Counted from the stretch's first letter, positions 36,388-45,892 are shown. The stretch: DNA of 64,000 bases from Variovorax sp. N23 (GCF_025486315.1 NZ_JAOOPY010000001.1:310001-374000), one strand, 5' to 3'. Program-made: numbers and translations. The notes: a model not told the origin generated them from the letters alone.

Positions 36388-36666
36388 TCATTCGATCACC
36401 TCGCCGCGCAGCAGGAATTTCGCCAGCGCGGTCGACCCCACGAAACCGAACAGCGCGATCAGCATCGCTGCCTCGAAGTAGACGTTGCTCGCATAGTTGA
36501 TGCCCAGCACCAGCATCATCAGCATGCCGTTGATGTAGAGGCAGTCGAGCGCCATCACGCGGTCCTGCGCGGTCGGGCCGATCAGCAGCCGCCACACGGC
36601 GCACAGCATCGCGACGGCCAGCAGGAACAGGGCGCCCTTGAGGGCCCAGAAGAGGAAGGGCGTCAT
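36388..36666 (-). CDS. phaF: Monovalent cation/H+ antiporter subunit F
   Basis: 92 residues with three membrane helices. The motif RLLIGPTAQDRVMALD between helices 1 and 2 is diagnostic for MnhF/PhaF. Overlaps phaE by four bases (ATGA at 36663-36666), so translation is coupled. Confidence 0.93.
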   Translation of the reverse strand: MTPFLFWALKGALFLLAVAMLCAVWRLLIGPTAQDRVMALDCLYINGMLMMLVLGINYASNVYFEAAMLIALFGFVGSTALAKFLLRGEVIE

Positions 36667-37154
36667 GATTCGAAGATCTCCATCAGCGGGCGCTCGTAGC
36701 GCGTGCGGACCATCTCGATGAACGCGGCCTCGTCCTCGAGGTCGAACACATGGAGCAGCAGCCTGCTGCGGTCGAGCGACACCTCGCCCCAGGCGGTGCC
36801 GGGCGCCAGGCAGAAGATCATGGCGAGCACGGCCAGCGCGTTCGGGTCGCGCACGGTCAGCGGGATCTCGACGAAGGCGCTGCGGATCTGCGGCGTGCGG
36901 CGGGTAAGCAGCGCGCGGCCGACCATCAGCGCGGAATGCAGCAGGTCGTGCAGCACGATGCCGGCCAGGCGCAGCGCCACGCCGGGCCGGCGCATCCGCA
37001 CGGCCGCGGGCCGCAGGCCCTGGGTGATGAGCGGCACCACCACCGCGAGGATGGCGGCGAACACCATCGTCGCGGCATGCAGCGACTGGTTCAGCAGCAG
37101 CCAGACCACGAAGAGCGCCAGCGACAGCGGCGGCGACGGAAGGATCTTGTGCAT
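36663..37154 (-). CDS. phaE: Monovalent cation/H+ antiporter subunit E
   Basis: 163 residues. Two N-terminal membrane helices, then a soluble domain with the PDPNALAVLAM-type region (here RDPNALAVLAMIFCLAPGT) found in MnhE/PhaE. Shares one base with the phaD stop (TGATG). Confidence 0.93.
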   Translation of the reverse strand: MHKILPSPPLSLALFVVWLLLNQSLHAATMVFAAILAVVVPLITQGLRPAAVRMRRPGVALRLAGIVLHDLLHSALMVGRALLTRRTPQIRSAFVEIPLTVRDPNALAVLAMIFCLAPGTAWGEVSLDRSRLLLHVFDLEDEAAFIEMVRTRYERPLMEIFES

Positions 37155-38851
37155 CAGGGCGTGCCTCCCTTGGGCGTGGGGTTGGGCACCTGCCGCGCGC
37201 CAGCCACCGCGTCGCGGTAGGCCTGAGGCGCGAACAGGCCCTCGGCGGTAGCGCTCGCATGCTGCATCACGGTGCCGGCTTCGAGGGTGAGCGCGACCGA
37301 GGCCGCCAGCAGCGCCGCCACCGGCAGCACCTCCATCGCGCGCAGGTTCGGCATGGCGCCGAGCGGCTGGGTCCAGAAGTGGCGGATGCCGGTGCGGCTC
37401 AGCGCCACCAGCGTCATGAAGCCCGAGGCCAGCAGCAGCCCGAGAAAGAGCCAGCTCGACCGGCTGACCACCGGTGCGTCGAGCAGGCCCGACAGCATGG
37501 CGAACTTGCCGACGAAGCCCGACAGCGGCGGCAACCCGGCCAGCAGCAGCGTGCAGCCGATGAAGCCCAGGCCGAGGAAGGCCACGCCGGCTGGGATCGC
37601 GCGCCCGTAGAGCGCCTGTTGTTCGTCGTCGAGGTTCACGTCGTTCGACGCCGTGAGGTCTTCCGACAGGAAGGGCGCGTTGCCGGCCGCCTCGTGCGGC
37701 GCGATGCTGGCGCCCGCGTTGCGCCAGCGCTCGATCATGTCGATCAGCAGGAAGAAGGCGCTGATCGCCAGCGTGGAGCTCAGCAGGTAGTACAGCGCGC
37801 CGGCCCAGATGGCAGGCTGACCCAACCCGACCGCCGCCAGCAGCGTGCCGGCCGACACCAGCACGCTGAAGCCGGCGAGGTTCGACAGCCGCTGGGTGCC
37901 GACGATGCCGAGCGCGCCGACGCAGAGCGTGGCCAGCCCGATGGCGACCAGCACGTCGTGGCCGAACTGCGCGGAGGCGCCGGTGTCCGGCGCGAACAGC
38001 AGGGTCCACAGCCGCAGCACGGTGTAGAGGCCCAGCTTGGTGAGCAGCGCGAACACCGCGCTCACCGGCGACACCGCGGCGCTGTACGCCGGTACCAGCC
38101 AGAAGTTGAGCGGCCAGGCGCCGGCCTTGGCGAAGAAGGCGGTCGCCAGGATGGCGGCGGCCGCATGCACCAGCCCGCGGTCGCTTGCGTCGAGCTGGGC
38201 GATGCGCACCCCCAGGTCAGCCATGTTGAGCGTGCCGGTCACGCCGTAGAGCAGCGCCGCACCGATCAGGAAGAGCGACGAGGCCGCCAGGTTGATGGCG
38301 ACGTAATGCAGCCCCGCGGACACCCGCAGCCGCCCCGAGCCGTGCAGCAGCAGCCCGTACGAGGCGGCCAGCATCACTTCGAAGAACACGAACAGGTTGA
38401 ACAGGTCGCCGGTGAGGAAGGCGCCGTTCAGGCCCATCAGCTGCAGTTGCAGCAAGGGGTGGAAGTGCACGCCCGCGCGGTCCCAGCGCGAGGTGGAGTA
38501 GATCGACGCGGCGAAGGCGACCACGCCGGTGAGCGCGACCATCATGCTCGAGAGCCGGTCGGCCACCAGCACGATGCCGAAGGGCGCCCGCCAGTTGCCT
38601 GCGAGGTACACGCCGATGGAACCCGGGCCGTTGCCGGTGTCGGCGGCATGGACCCAGCGCAGCAGCGCCAGCGCGACCAGCAGGCCGAAGAGGCCCGAGG
38701 CCACGCTCAGTGCCGACTTGATGCGGCGGCGCTTCTCGTCGAGCAGCAGCATCAGCGCGGCCGTCAGCATCGGCACCAGGATCGGCACCGCCACCAGGTG
38801 CGGCATGCTGAAGTCGAGGAAGCGGTCGAGGAGGTGCAGCAGCTCGGTCAT
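37154..38851 (-). CDS. phaD: Monovalent cation/H+ antiporter subunit D (NuoM/N-like)
   Basis: 565 residues with about 14 membrane helices. Related to complex I antiporter-like subunits: LTGDLFNLFVFFEVM and KAGAWPLNFWLVPAYSAA (containing the conserved Lys) are the MrpD signatures. It probably forms one of the ion-conducting channels. A hydrophilic loop around 430-460 lengthens it compared with the usual roughly 500 residues. Overlaps phaC at 38848-38851. Confidence 0.93.
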   Translation of the reverse strand: MTELLHLLDRFLDFSMPHLVAVPILVPMLTAALMLLLDEKRRRIKSALSVASGLFGLLVALALLRWVHAADTGNGPGSIGVYLAGNWRAPFGIVLVADRLSSMMVALTGVVAFAASIYSTSRWDRAGVHFHPLLQLQLMGLNGAFLTGDLFNLFVFFEVMLAASYGLLLHGSGRLRVSAGLHYVAINLAASSLFLIGAALLYGVTGTLNMADLGVRIAQLDASDRGLVHAAAAILATAFFAKAGAWPLNFWLVPAYSAAVSPVSAVFALLTKLGLYTVLRLWTLLFAPDTGASAQFGHDVLVAIGLATLCVGALGIVGTQRLSNLAGFSVLVSAGTLLAAVGLGQPAIWAGALYYLLSSTLAISAFFLLIDMIERWRNAGASIAPHEAAGNAPFLSEDLTASNDVNLDDEQQALYGRAIPAGVAFLGLGFIGCTLLLAGLPPLSGFVGKFAMLSGLLDAPVVSRSSWLFLGLLLASGFMTLVALSRTGIRHFWTQPLGAMPNLRAMEVLPVAALLAASVALTLEAGTVMQHASATAEGLFAPQAYRDAVAGARQVPNPTPKGGTP

Positions 38852-39204
38852 TCGCCGGCCTCCCGGGCGCGCTCTTCGCCGTCGACGTGGTCGGTGCCGC
38901 TCAGCCCGCGCGAGGCCAGCATCACGACCAGGAACAGCGCGGTCATGGCGAAGCCGATCACGATGGCGGTCAGCACCAGGGCCTGCGGCATCGGGTCGGC
39001 GGTGTTGGCCAGGGTGGAGGCCACGCCGGGGATCAGCACCGGCTCGCTGTCGACCTTCAGCCGGCCCATGCTGAAGATGAACAGGTTGACGGCGTAGGCG
39101 ATCAGCGTCAGGCCCATGATGACCTGGAAGGTGCGCGGGCGCAGCAGCAGGTACACGCCCGAGCCGGTGAGGACGCCGATGGCGATGGCGAGGACGGCTT
39201 CCAT
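38848..39204 (-). CDS. phaC: Monovalent cation/H+ antiporter subunit C (NuoK-like)
   Basis: 118 residues, three membrane helices. GVYLLLRPRTFQVIMGL and ALVLTAIVIGFAMTALFLV are the MnhC/NuoK motifs. Start shares a base with the phaAB stop (TGATG), an arrangement repeated along the operon. Confidence 0.93.
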   Translation of the reverse strand: MEAVLAIAIGVLTGSGVYLLLRPRTFQVIMGLTLIAYAVNLFIFSMGRLKVDSEPVLIPGVASTLANTADPMPQALVLTAIVIGFAMTALFLVVMLASRGLSGTDHVDGEERAREAGE

Positions 39205-42152
39205 CAGCGTGCGCCCTCCGCGGTCGGCGTGGCATCGGCTTCGGCGGCTTCGCGTTCGGCCTGCTCGTCGGCCCAGCGGTGGCTGCGCACCGACTGGTGG
39301 GCCAGCGCCGTGAGGATCAGCATCGTCGCGCCGAGCACCAGCGAGAACACGCCCATGTCGAAGAAGAGCGCGCTCGGCACATGGATCTCGCCGAGCAGCG
39401 GCAGGTGCAGGTGGGCGGTGTGCGTCGTCATGAAGGGGTAGCCCATCAGCACGGAGCCGCCACCGGTGGCCAGCGCGAGCAGCAGGCCGATGGCGATCCA
39501 GCGGCGCGGGTAGATGCGCAGGTGCTCCTCGACCCACTCGGTGCCCGAGACGATGAACTGCAGCACCAGCGCCACCGACATCACCAGGCCCGCGACGAAG
39601 CCGCCGCCGGGCGCGTTGTGGCCGCGCATGAAGAAGTAGACCGCGACCAGCACCGACAGCGGCAGCAGCAGCCGCACCAGCACGGCCGGCACCATCAGGT
39701 AGCCGATGGCGGTGTCCTTGGCGCGGCGCGGATTGAGCAGGTCGCTGCTGCCGTCGTCGGTCTGCAGGCGCTGCTGTGCGGGCAGTGCCATCGACTCGAT
39801 GGCCGGGCGGAAGCGGCGCAGCAGAGCGTACACCGTGAGCGCGACCACGCCGAGCACGGTGATCTCGCCGAAGGTGTCGAAGCCGCGGAAGTCGACCAGC
39901 ATCACGTTGACCACGTTGGTGCCGCCGCCCAGCGTCAGCGCGTTGTCGAGGAAGAAGGGCGAGATGCTCTGCGGGAAATCGCGGGTCATCATGGTCCAGG
40001 CCAGCGCTGCCATGCCCGAGCCGGCCGCGGCCGCCACCAGCAGGTCTCGCCCGCGGCGGCCCCAGGGCCGCAGCCGTGCCGAGGCGGGCTGCACCGCGGC
40101 CTTGCTGCGCATCGGCAGCCAGCGCAGGCCCAGCAGCATGAGCACGGTGGTCACCGCCTCCACCACGAGCTGCGTGAGCGCCAGGTCGGGCGCCGAGAAC
40201 CAGATGTAGGTGATGCAGCACACCAGGCCGGCCGCGGCGGCGAGCATCAGCGACGCGAGCCGGTGGAACTTGGCCTGCCAGGCGGCTGCCAGCGCGCAGC
40301 CCATGCCGATCAGCCAGGTCATCGCGAACATCGGCGAGAAGGGCAGCAGCTCGCGCGTGCCACGGCTGCCGGGCGTGAGCCACAGCGACGCGCCGGCGCC
40401 GGCCACCGCGACGAGCACCATCAGCAGCAGTTGGGTCTGCAGGCGGCGCGTGCCGAAGAGCCGGCGGCTGCGCCGGCCCGCTTCGCTCAGGCGCGCCAGC
40501 AGGTTCTCGAAGATGCGCTGGCCGTCGAAGCGGTGCAGCACCGGCGTGTGGTCGAGGTGGCCTTGCGCACGGCCGCGGCGTTGCAGCAGGTACAGCGCGG
40601 CACCGCCGGCCAGCGCCACGACGCTCATCACCAGCGGCAGGTTGAAGCCGTGCCACACCGCCAGGCTGTAGTCGGGCAGCACACCGCCCACGACAGGCAG
40701 CGCGGCGGCGGCCAGCAGCGGGCCGACCGACCAGGCCGGCGCCACGCCCACCACCAGGCAGATCAGCACCAGCAGCTCGACCGGCACGCGCATCCAGTGC
40801 GGTGGTTCGTGCGGCTGCCTGGGCACCGCGTCGCCACAAGGAGGGCCGAAGAAGACGTCGAACACGAAGCGCGCGGAATAGGCCACGCTGAACACGCCGG
40901 CGAGGGTGGCGATGACGGGCAGGCTGAAGTCGACCCACGGCGTCGACTGGATGAAGACCGTCTCGGCGAAGAACATTTCCTTCGACAGGAAGCCGTTGAG
41001 CAGCGGCACGCCCGCCATCGACGCGCTGGCGATGATGGCCAGCGTGCCGGTGATCGGCATCAGCTTCAAGAGGCCGCTGAGCTTGCGGATGTCGCGCGTG
41101 CCGGTCTCGTGGTCGATGATGCCGGCCGCCATGAAGAGCGAGGCCTTGAAGGTCGCGTGGTTCATGACGTGGAACACCGCGGCCACGGCGGCCAGCGGGC
41201 TGTTGAGCCCCAGCAGCAGCGTGATGAGCCCGAGGTGCGAGATGGTCGAGTAGGCCAGCAGCGCCTTCAGGTCGCGCTGGAACATCGCCGCGAAGCCGCC
41301 CAGCAGCAGGGTGATGGCGCCGGCGCCGCCGACCAGCCAGAACCATTGTTCGGTGCCCGAGAGCACCGGCCACAGCCGCGCCATCAGGAACACGCCGAGC
41401 TTCACCATGGTGGCCGAGTGCAGGTAGGCCGACACGGGGGTCGGCGCGGCCATGGCGCGCGGCAGCCAGAAGTGGAAGGGGAACTGCGCGCTCTTGGTGA
41501 AGGCGCCGAGCAGCACCAGCACCAGCACGGTGGTGTAGAGCGGATGGGCGCGGATCAGCGCGCCCGATGCGAGCACCACATCCAGCTCGTAGCTGCCCAC
41601 GATGCGGCCCAGCACCAGCACGCCGGCCAGCAGGCACAGGCCGCCCATGCCGGTGACCGTGAGCGCCATGCGCGCGCCGCGCCGCGCGTCACGCCGGTGG
41701 TGCCAGTAGCCGATCAGCAGGAAGGAGAACAGGCTGGTGAGTTCCCAGAACAGCACCATCTGGACGATGTTGCCCGAGAGCACCACGCCCATCATCGAGC
41801 CCATGAAGGCGAGGAAGAACGAGAAGAAGCGCGGCACCGGGTCGGACGCCGACATGTAGTAGCGCGCGTACAGCACCACCAGTGCGCCGATGCCCAGCAC
41901 CAGCATGCAGAACAGCCAGGCGAAGCCGTCCAGGCGGAACACCAGGTCCAGGCCGAGGGCGGGCAGCCATTCGACCCGCTGGCGGATCACGTTGCCGTTC
42001 GCGAGATCGGGAAAATACAGCGCCGCCGCGATCGCACAACCCAGCGCGACCAGCCCTGCCAGCGTCGACTCCCGGTTGCGGGCGTTCGAGGGCAGCAGGG
42101 CTGCCAGCACGCTGGCGATGAAGGGGAGCGCGACGAGCAGGGCAAGGGGCAT
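39204..42152 (-). CDS. phaAB: Monovalent cation/H+ antiporter fused subunit A-B
   Basis: 982 residues. Residues 1 to about 760 are the NuoL-like A subunit: SGNIVQMVLFWELTSLFSFL with the conserved Glu, and FHFWLPRAMAAPTPVSAYLH. The C-terminal roughly 220 residues are the MnhB-type B subunit (GHNAPGGGFVAGLV). The fusion replaces separate A and B genes, as in Pha-type (group 2) systems. It is the main proton/cation path and probably exports Na+ or K+ for pH tolerance. ATG 42152 is chosen; a GTG at 42176 is possible. Confidence 0.93.
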   Translation of the reverse strand: MPLALLVALPFIASVLAALLPSNARNRESTLAGLVALGCAIAAALYFPDLANGNVIRQRVEWLPALGLDLVFRLDGFAWLFCMLVLGIGALVVLYARYYMSASDPVPRFFSFFLAFMGSMMGVVLSGNIVQMVLFWELTSLFSFLLIGYWHHRRDARRGARMALTVTGMGGLCLLAGVLVLGRIVGSYELDVVLASGALIRAHPLYTTVLVLVLLGAFTKSAQFPFHFWLPRAMAAPTPVSAYLHSATMVKLGVFLMARLWPVLSGTEQWFWLVGGAGAITLLLGGFAAMFQRDLKALLAYSTISHLGLITLLLGLNSPLAAVAAVFHVMNHATFKASLFMAAGIIDHETGTRDIRKLSGLLKLMPITGTLAIIASASMAGVPLLNGFLSKEMFFAETVFIQSTPWVDFSLPVIATLAGVFSVAYSARFVFDVFFGPPCGDAVPRQPHEPPHWMRVPVELLVLICLVVGVAPAWSVGPLLAAAALPVVGGVLPDYSLAVWHGFNLPLVMSVVALAGGAALYLLQRRGRAQGHLDHTPVLHRFDGQRIFENLLARLSEAGRRSRRLFGTRRLQTQLLLMVLVAVAGAGASLWLTPGSRGTRELLPFSPMFAMTWLIGMGCALAAAWQAKFHRLASLMLAAAAGLVCCITYIWFSAPDLALTQLVVEAVTTVLMLLGLRWLPMRSKAAVQPASARLRPWGRRGRDLLVAAAAGSGMAALAWTMMTRDFPQSISPFFLDNALTLGGGTNVVNVMLVDFRGFDTFGEITVLGVVALTVYALLRRFRPAIESMALPAQQRLQTDDGSSDLLNPRRAKDTAIGYLMVPAVLVRLLLPLSVLVAVYFFMRGHNAPGGGFVAGLVMSVALVLQFIVSGTEWVEEHLRIYPRRWIAIGLLLALATGGGSVLMGYPFMTTHTAHLHLPLLGEIHVPSALFFDMGVFSLVLGATMLILTALAHQSVRSHRWADEQAEREAAEADATPTAEGAR

Positions 42153-42245
42153 CGCGGTCGATTCTATCGACCGCACCCGTTCGGTAGCCTCCTGAAACTG
42201 CAGCGCGCCCGACGGCTTTTCAGGCCATCGGGCACCTGCCGGCGC

Positions 42246-42617
42246 TCAGGCCGACAGCCACTGGACGCTGCGAAAGCCGAGCCAGGTCAGCGTGAAGGAA
42301 CCCGCCAGATGGGTGAGGGCGGTCAGGGCTGCCACGCCGGTGCGGCCTTCCATCATCATCGTGACCACCTCGAGGGAAAAGCTCGAGAAGGTCGTGAGCC
42401 CGCCCAGGAAGCCGGTGATGATGGCCAGGCGCCAGACCGGGTCGAGCCCCGGCATGGCCTGGAACACCGCAACGCTCACGCCGATGAGGTAGCCGCCGAC
42501 GAGGTTGGCCGCGAGGGTGCCCCAGGCCATCAGCCCGGCGCCCAGCCAGAGGCCAAGGCCCCAGCGGCCGAGGGCACCGAGCGATGCGCCGAGGCAGATG
42601 GCAATGATGGGTAGCAT
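42246..42617 (-). CDS. crcB: Fluoride-specific ion channel CrcB/FluC
   Basis: 123 residues, four membrane helices. The signature GFLGGLTTFSSFS, GGYLIG and NLVGG-like motifs of FluC are present. Works as a dual-topology dimer to leak fluoride out of the cell. Its start is 9 bases after the stop of the TRAP large permease, so it is probably the last gene of that operon. No fluoride riboswitch is visible immediately upstream because the TRAP gene abuts it. Confidence 0.93.
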   Translation of the reverse strand: MLPIIAICLGASLGALGRWGLGLWLGAGLMAWGTLAANLVGGYLIGVSVAVFQAMPGLDPVWRLAIITGFLGGLTTFSSFSLEVVTMMMEGRTGVAALTALTHLAGSFTLTWLGFRSVQWLSA

Positions 42618-42626
42618 CGTTCCGCC

Positions 42627-43928
42627 CTACATCGTCATGTGCTGCGGCAACCAGGTGACGATGCCGGGCACGAAGTAGATGATGAGCACCGACGCGATCA
42701 TCAGGATGAACATCGGCAACGTGACGCGCGCGATGTAGAGCAGGTCGCGCCCGGTCATGCCCTGCAGCACGAACAGGTTGAAGCCCACCGGCGGCGTGAT
42801 CTGCGCCATCTCGACGACCAGCACGACGAAGATGCCGAACCAGATCGGGTCGATGCCCGCGGCGGTCACGGTCGGCATGATCACGCCCATGGTCAGCACC
42901 ACCATCGAGATGCCGTCCAGAAAGCAGCCCAGCACGATGTAGAAGACCGCCAGCATCGCGATCAGCTGGAACTTCGACAGGCCCAGCGAACCGATCCATT
43001 CGGCCAGATGCCGCGGCAGGCCGATGTAGCCCATCGACAGCGTGAGGAAGGCCGCGCCGGCCAGGATCAGCGCCATCATGCAGTAGAGCCGCGTGGCACC
43101 GAGCAGCGCTTCCTTGAAGCTGTGCCAGCTCAGCGAGCCCTGCGCCGCGGAGATGATGAGCGCACCGACGACGCCGACGGCGGCAGCCTCGGTGGCCGTG
43201 GCGATGCCCGCGTAGATCGAGCCGAGCACCGAGATGATCAGCAGCGCGACCGGGATCAGGCTGCGCGATTCGTTGAGCTTCTGCAGGAAGCTCATCTTCC
43301 GGTCGGCCGGTGGGATCTTGTCGGGGTGGCGCAGGGCCCAGATGGCGATGTAGCCCGAGAACAGCAGGGCCAGCAGGATGCCCGGCAGCACACCGGCGAT
43401 GAAGAGCCTGGCGATCGACACGTCGGCGCTGACGCCGTAGACGATCATGATGATCGAGGGCGGAATCAGCAGGCCCAGCGTGCCGGCTCCGGCGAGGGTG
43501 CCGATCACCATGTCGTCGGGGTAGCCGCGCTTCTTGAGCTCGGGCAGGGTCATCTTGCCGATCGTCGCGCAGGTAGCGGCGCTCGACCCCGACACCGCCG
43601 CGAAGATGGCGCAGCCGACCACGTTGGTGTGCAGCAGCCGGCCGGGCAGGGCCTGCATCCAGGGCGCGAGGCCTTTGAACATGTCCTGCGACAGCCGGGT
43701 GCGGAACAGGATCTCGCCCATCCACACGAAGAGCGGCAGCGCCGTGAGCGTCCAGCTCGAGGCCGAGCCCCAGATGGTGACGGCCATCGCGTCGCCGGCG
43801 GAGCGCGAGGAGAAGAGTTCCATGGCGATCCACGCCACGCCCGAGAGGGTGAGGCCGATCCACACGCCGCTACCCAGAATGAGGAACAGCGTGAGGATCA
43901 GCACGCCGGCAACGGCGATGTCATTCAT
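42627..43928 (-). CDS. TRAP transporter large permease (DctM-type)
   Basis: 433 residues, normal DctM length, about 12 membrane helices. Motifs LLIPPSIIMIVYGVSADVSI and ATATEAAAVGVVGAL match the family. Overlaps the DctQ gene by 8 bases (43921-43928), so the two are coupled. Works with the binding protein at 44449 for Na+-driven uptake of an organic acid. The substrate is unknown. Confidence 0.93.
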   Translation of the reverse strand: MNDIAVAGVLILTLFLILGSGVWIGLTLSGVAWIAMELFSSRSAGDAMAVTIWGSASSWTLTALPLFVWMGEILFRTRLSQDMFKGLAPWMQALPGRLLHTNVVGCAIFAAVSGSSAATCATIGKMTLPELKKRGYPDDMVIGTLAGAGTLGLLIPPSIIMIVYGVSADVSIARLFIAGVLPGILLALLFSGYIAIWALRHPDKIPPADRKMSFLQKLNESRSLIPVALLIISVLGSIYAGIATATEAAAVGVVGALIISAAQGSLSWHSFKEALLGATRLYCMMALILAGAAFLTLSMGYIGLPRHLAEWIGSLGLSKFQLIAMLAVFYIVLGCFLDGISMVVLTMGVIMPTVTAAGIDPIWFGIFVVLVVEMAQITPPVGFNLFVLQGMTGRDLLYIARVTLPMFILMIASVLIIYFVPGIVTWLPQHMTM

Positions 43929-44427
43929 GGCGCAGGGCCTCGGTGTGTTGCGAAGCGACCCGGCCGCGCCATTCGAGGATGAACTCGTCGATGGAAGCGA
44001 TCGCCAGGATCACGGTGCCGACGGCCATGGCGAGCTGCGGAATCCACAGCGCCGTCGCATCGTTGCCCGTGGAAATGTCGTTGAAGGCGTGCGAGTTCCA
44101 GACCAGGCGCACGCTGAAGACGGCGAACAGCACGGCCAGCACGGCGCCGGCGCCCATGGCCCAGCGCTCGAGCCAGCGCCGGGCGGCCGGCCCGAGGTGC
44201 GACAGGATCAGCGTCACGCGGATGTGTTCGCCGCGCTTGAGCGTGTGGGCCAGCGCGAGGAAGCCCGCGCCGGCCATCAGATAGCCGGCGTAGGCGTCGA
44301 CACCGGGGACGTTGAAGTGCAACTGCCGGCTGACGATGGACAGCAGGATCATGACCAGCAGACCGACCATGAAAAGCGCCGCCAGAGCGGCGGCGCCGTT
44401 GTAGAGGAAGTCCAGAGACTTTCGCAT
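43921..44427 (-). CDS. TRAP transporter small permease (DctQ-type)
   Basis: 168 residues, four membrane helices; contains the GEHIRVTLIL motif of DctQ. Twenty-one bases separate it from the binding-protein gene upstream. Confidence 0.9.
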   Translation of the reverse strand: MRKSLDFLYNGAAALAALFMVGLLVMILLSIVSRQLHFNVPGVDAYAGYLMAGAGFLALAHTLKRGEHIRVTLILSHLGPAARRWLERWAMGAGAVLAVLFAVFSVRLVWNSHAFNDISTGNDATALWIPQLAMAVGTVILAIASIDEFILEWRGRVASQHTEALRHE

Positions 44428-44448
44428 GAGATGTGGCGATGGCCTCGT

Positions 44449-45429
44449 TTACATCTTCTTGTAGGCGTCGACCACGGCCTGGCCTTCGGGGCCGGCCTTC
44501 TCCAGCCATTCCTTGAGCATCGTGTCGCCCACCTTCTTCATGTCGGCCTTGAGCGCGTCGGAGGGCACGTGGATGGTCATGCCGTTCTTCTTGAGCAGGT
44601 CGAGGTACTCGAGGTTCTTCTTCTTCGACACGTCCCAGCCGCGCTTCTCGGCATCGGCCCCGGCCTTGAGCACCGCGTCCTGCGTGGGCTTGTCGAGCGC
44701 GTCGAAGGCCTTCTTGTTGATCAGCACCGCGTTCTTGGGCAGCCAGGCCTGGGTGTCGTAGAAGTTCTTGATGTACTCGTAGGTCTTGGTGTCGTAGCCG
44801 GTGGAGCCGGACGACATGTACGACTCGATCACGCCGGTGGCCATGGCCTGCGACAGTTCGGCCTGTTGCACCGTGACCGGCTGGGCGCCCACCAGTTCGG
44901 CGATGCGTGCGGTGGCCGGGCTGTAGGCGCGCCACTTCACGCCCTTGAGGTCGGCAGCCGACGCGATGGTCTTCTTCACGAAGATGCCTTGGGGCGGCCA
45001 GGCCACCGCGTACAGCAGGACGATCCCTTGTTCGGCCAGCTTCTTCTCGAGCACCGGCTTCTGGGCCTGGTAGAGCTTCCAGGCGGCGTCGTAGCTGTCG
45101 GCCAGGAAGGGAATGCCGTCGGCGCCGAACATCTGCCATTCGTTCTGGTAGTTCACCAGCAGGATCTCACCCATCTGTGCCTGGCCACCTTGCACAGCGC
45201 GCTTGATCTCCGGGGCCTTGAACAGCGACGCGTTGTTGTGCACCGTGATCTTGAGCTTGCCGCCGCTCGCCTTGTCGACGTCGGAGGCGAACTGCGTGAC
45301 GTTCTCGGTGTGGAAGTTGGTCGCGGGGTAGGCGGTCGGCAGATCCCACTTGGTCTGGGCGAAGGCGATGCCACCGAAGGTGAGGGCGGCGACCGCTGCG
45401 ATGGCGGCACGGGCGAACTTGTGATTCAT
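44449..45429 (-). CDS. TRAP transporter substrate-binding protein (DctP-type)
   Basis: 326 residues, signal peptide 1-24 (ending IAFAQ). Mature DctP motifs: WDLPTAYPATNFHTEN, LKITVHNNASLFKAPEIKRAV and KGVKWRAYSPATARIAELVG with the conserved substrate-carboxylate Arg. The pattern differs from the TakP-like protein at 14292, so the two TRAP systems probably take different acids. The start at 45429 is chosen because it opens the signal peptide. Confidence 0.92.
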   Translation of the reverse strand: MNHKFARAAIAAVAALTFGGIAFAQTKWDLPTAYPATNFHTENVTQFASDVDKASGGKLKITVHNNASLFKAPEIKRAVQGGQAQMGEILLVNYQNEWQMFGADGIPFLADSYDAAWKLYQAQKPVLEKKLAEQGIVLLYAVAWPPQGIFVKKTIASAADLKGVKWRAYSPATARIAELVGAQPVTVQQAELSQAMATGVIESYMSSGSTGYDTKTYEYIKNFYDTQAWLPKNAVLINKKAFDALDKPTQDAVLKAGADAEKRGWDVSKKKNLEYLDLLKKNGMTIHVPSDALKADMKKVGDTMLKEWLEKAGPEGQAVVDAYKKM

Positions 45430-45519
45430 GAGCTCTCCAGGATGAGGATGAAAAGGCGAAGCGAGCATACGTGCAAATATCGGGCCACCTGGAGGGGCCT
45501 TTCCCCAAGCGCGAGGCCC

Positions 45520-45546
45520 AAAGAAAAGGCCGCCCGTGGGCGGCCT
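45520..45546 (-). terminator. Rho-independent terminator after the helix-hairpin-helix gene
   Basis: On the minus strand: perfect 9-bp stem AGGCCGCCC/GGGCGGCCT (45538-45546 and 45527-45535) with a two-base loop, followed by TTTTCTTT. Ends transcription from 45892 and insulates the TRAP operon. Confidence 0.85.
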
Positions 45547-45568
45547 GGCCGGCGGGTGCAGGCCGCTC

Positions 45569-45892
45569 TTACTTGGCAGTGCCTGCGGCCGTCTTGGCCA
45601 CCGGTCCCTTGGGCGCCGCCGCGGGTGCCGTGAAGGTCTTCCCGTTGACCGTCAGGCCTTCGGCCGAGAGCTTGGCGGCCGTCTTCTCCTTCACGCCCTT
45701 GACGCGCTCCATGAAGTCGCCCCAGTCCTTGAACTCGCCTTTCTGGCGCGCGTCCAGGATGCGCTTGGACATCGTCGGGCCGACGCCCTTGAGGCCGTCG
45801 AGGTCGGCCGCGCTGCCCTTGTTGACGTCCACGGCCGCGAAAGCGGCGGCGGTGAACAGCATGGCCGAGACGGCCAGAATCTTCTTGAACAT
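45569..45892 (-). CDS. Secreted helix-hairpin-helix protein (ComEA-like)
   Basis: 107 residues. Signal peptide 1-19 (ending AAFA), then VDVNKGSAADLDGLKGVGPTMSKRIL, the tandem HhH arrangement of ComEA, which binds DNA in the periplasm during natural transformation. The tail (about 85-107) is alanine/proline/lysine-rich. It lacks the N-terminal membrane anchor of Bacillus ComEA, as in Gram-negative versions. Single-gene unit with its own terminator. The start is set by the signal peptide, 11 codons into the longest frame. Confidence 0.85.
   Translation of the reverse strand: MFKKILAVSAMLFTAAAFAAVDVNKGSAADLDGLKGVGPTMSKRILDARQKGEFKDWGDFMERVKGVKEKTAAKLSAEGLTVNGKTFTAPAAAPKGPVAKTAAGTAK

Noticed and set aside
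39279..42614. Very long open frame (over 1100 codons) on the plus strand
   Set aside because: It is antisense to phaAB and crcB. The translation is dominated by Arg, His, Gln and Ala repeats, as expected of a GC-rich shadow frame, and shows no domain.
42618..42626. Fluoride riboswitch upstream of crcB
   Set aside because: Only nine bases separate crcB from the preceding gene and no riboswitch fold is visible in the overlapping coding region.
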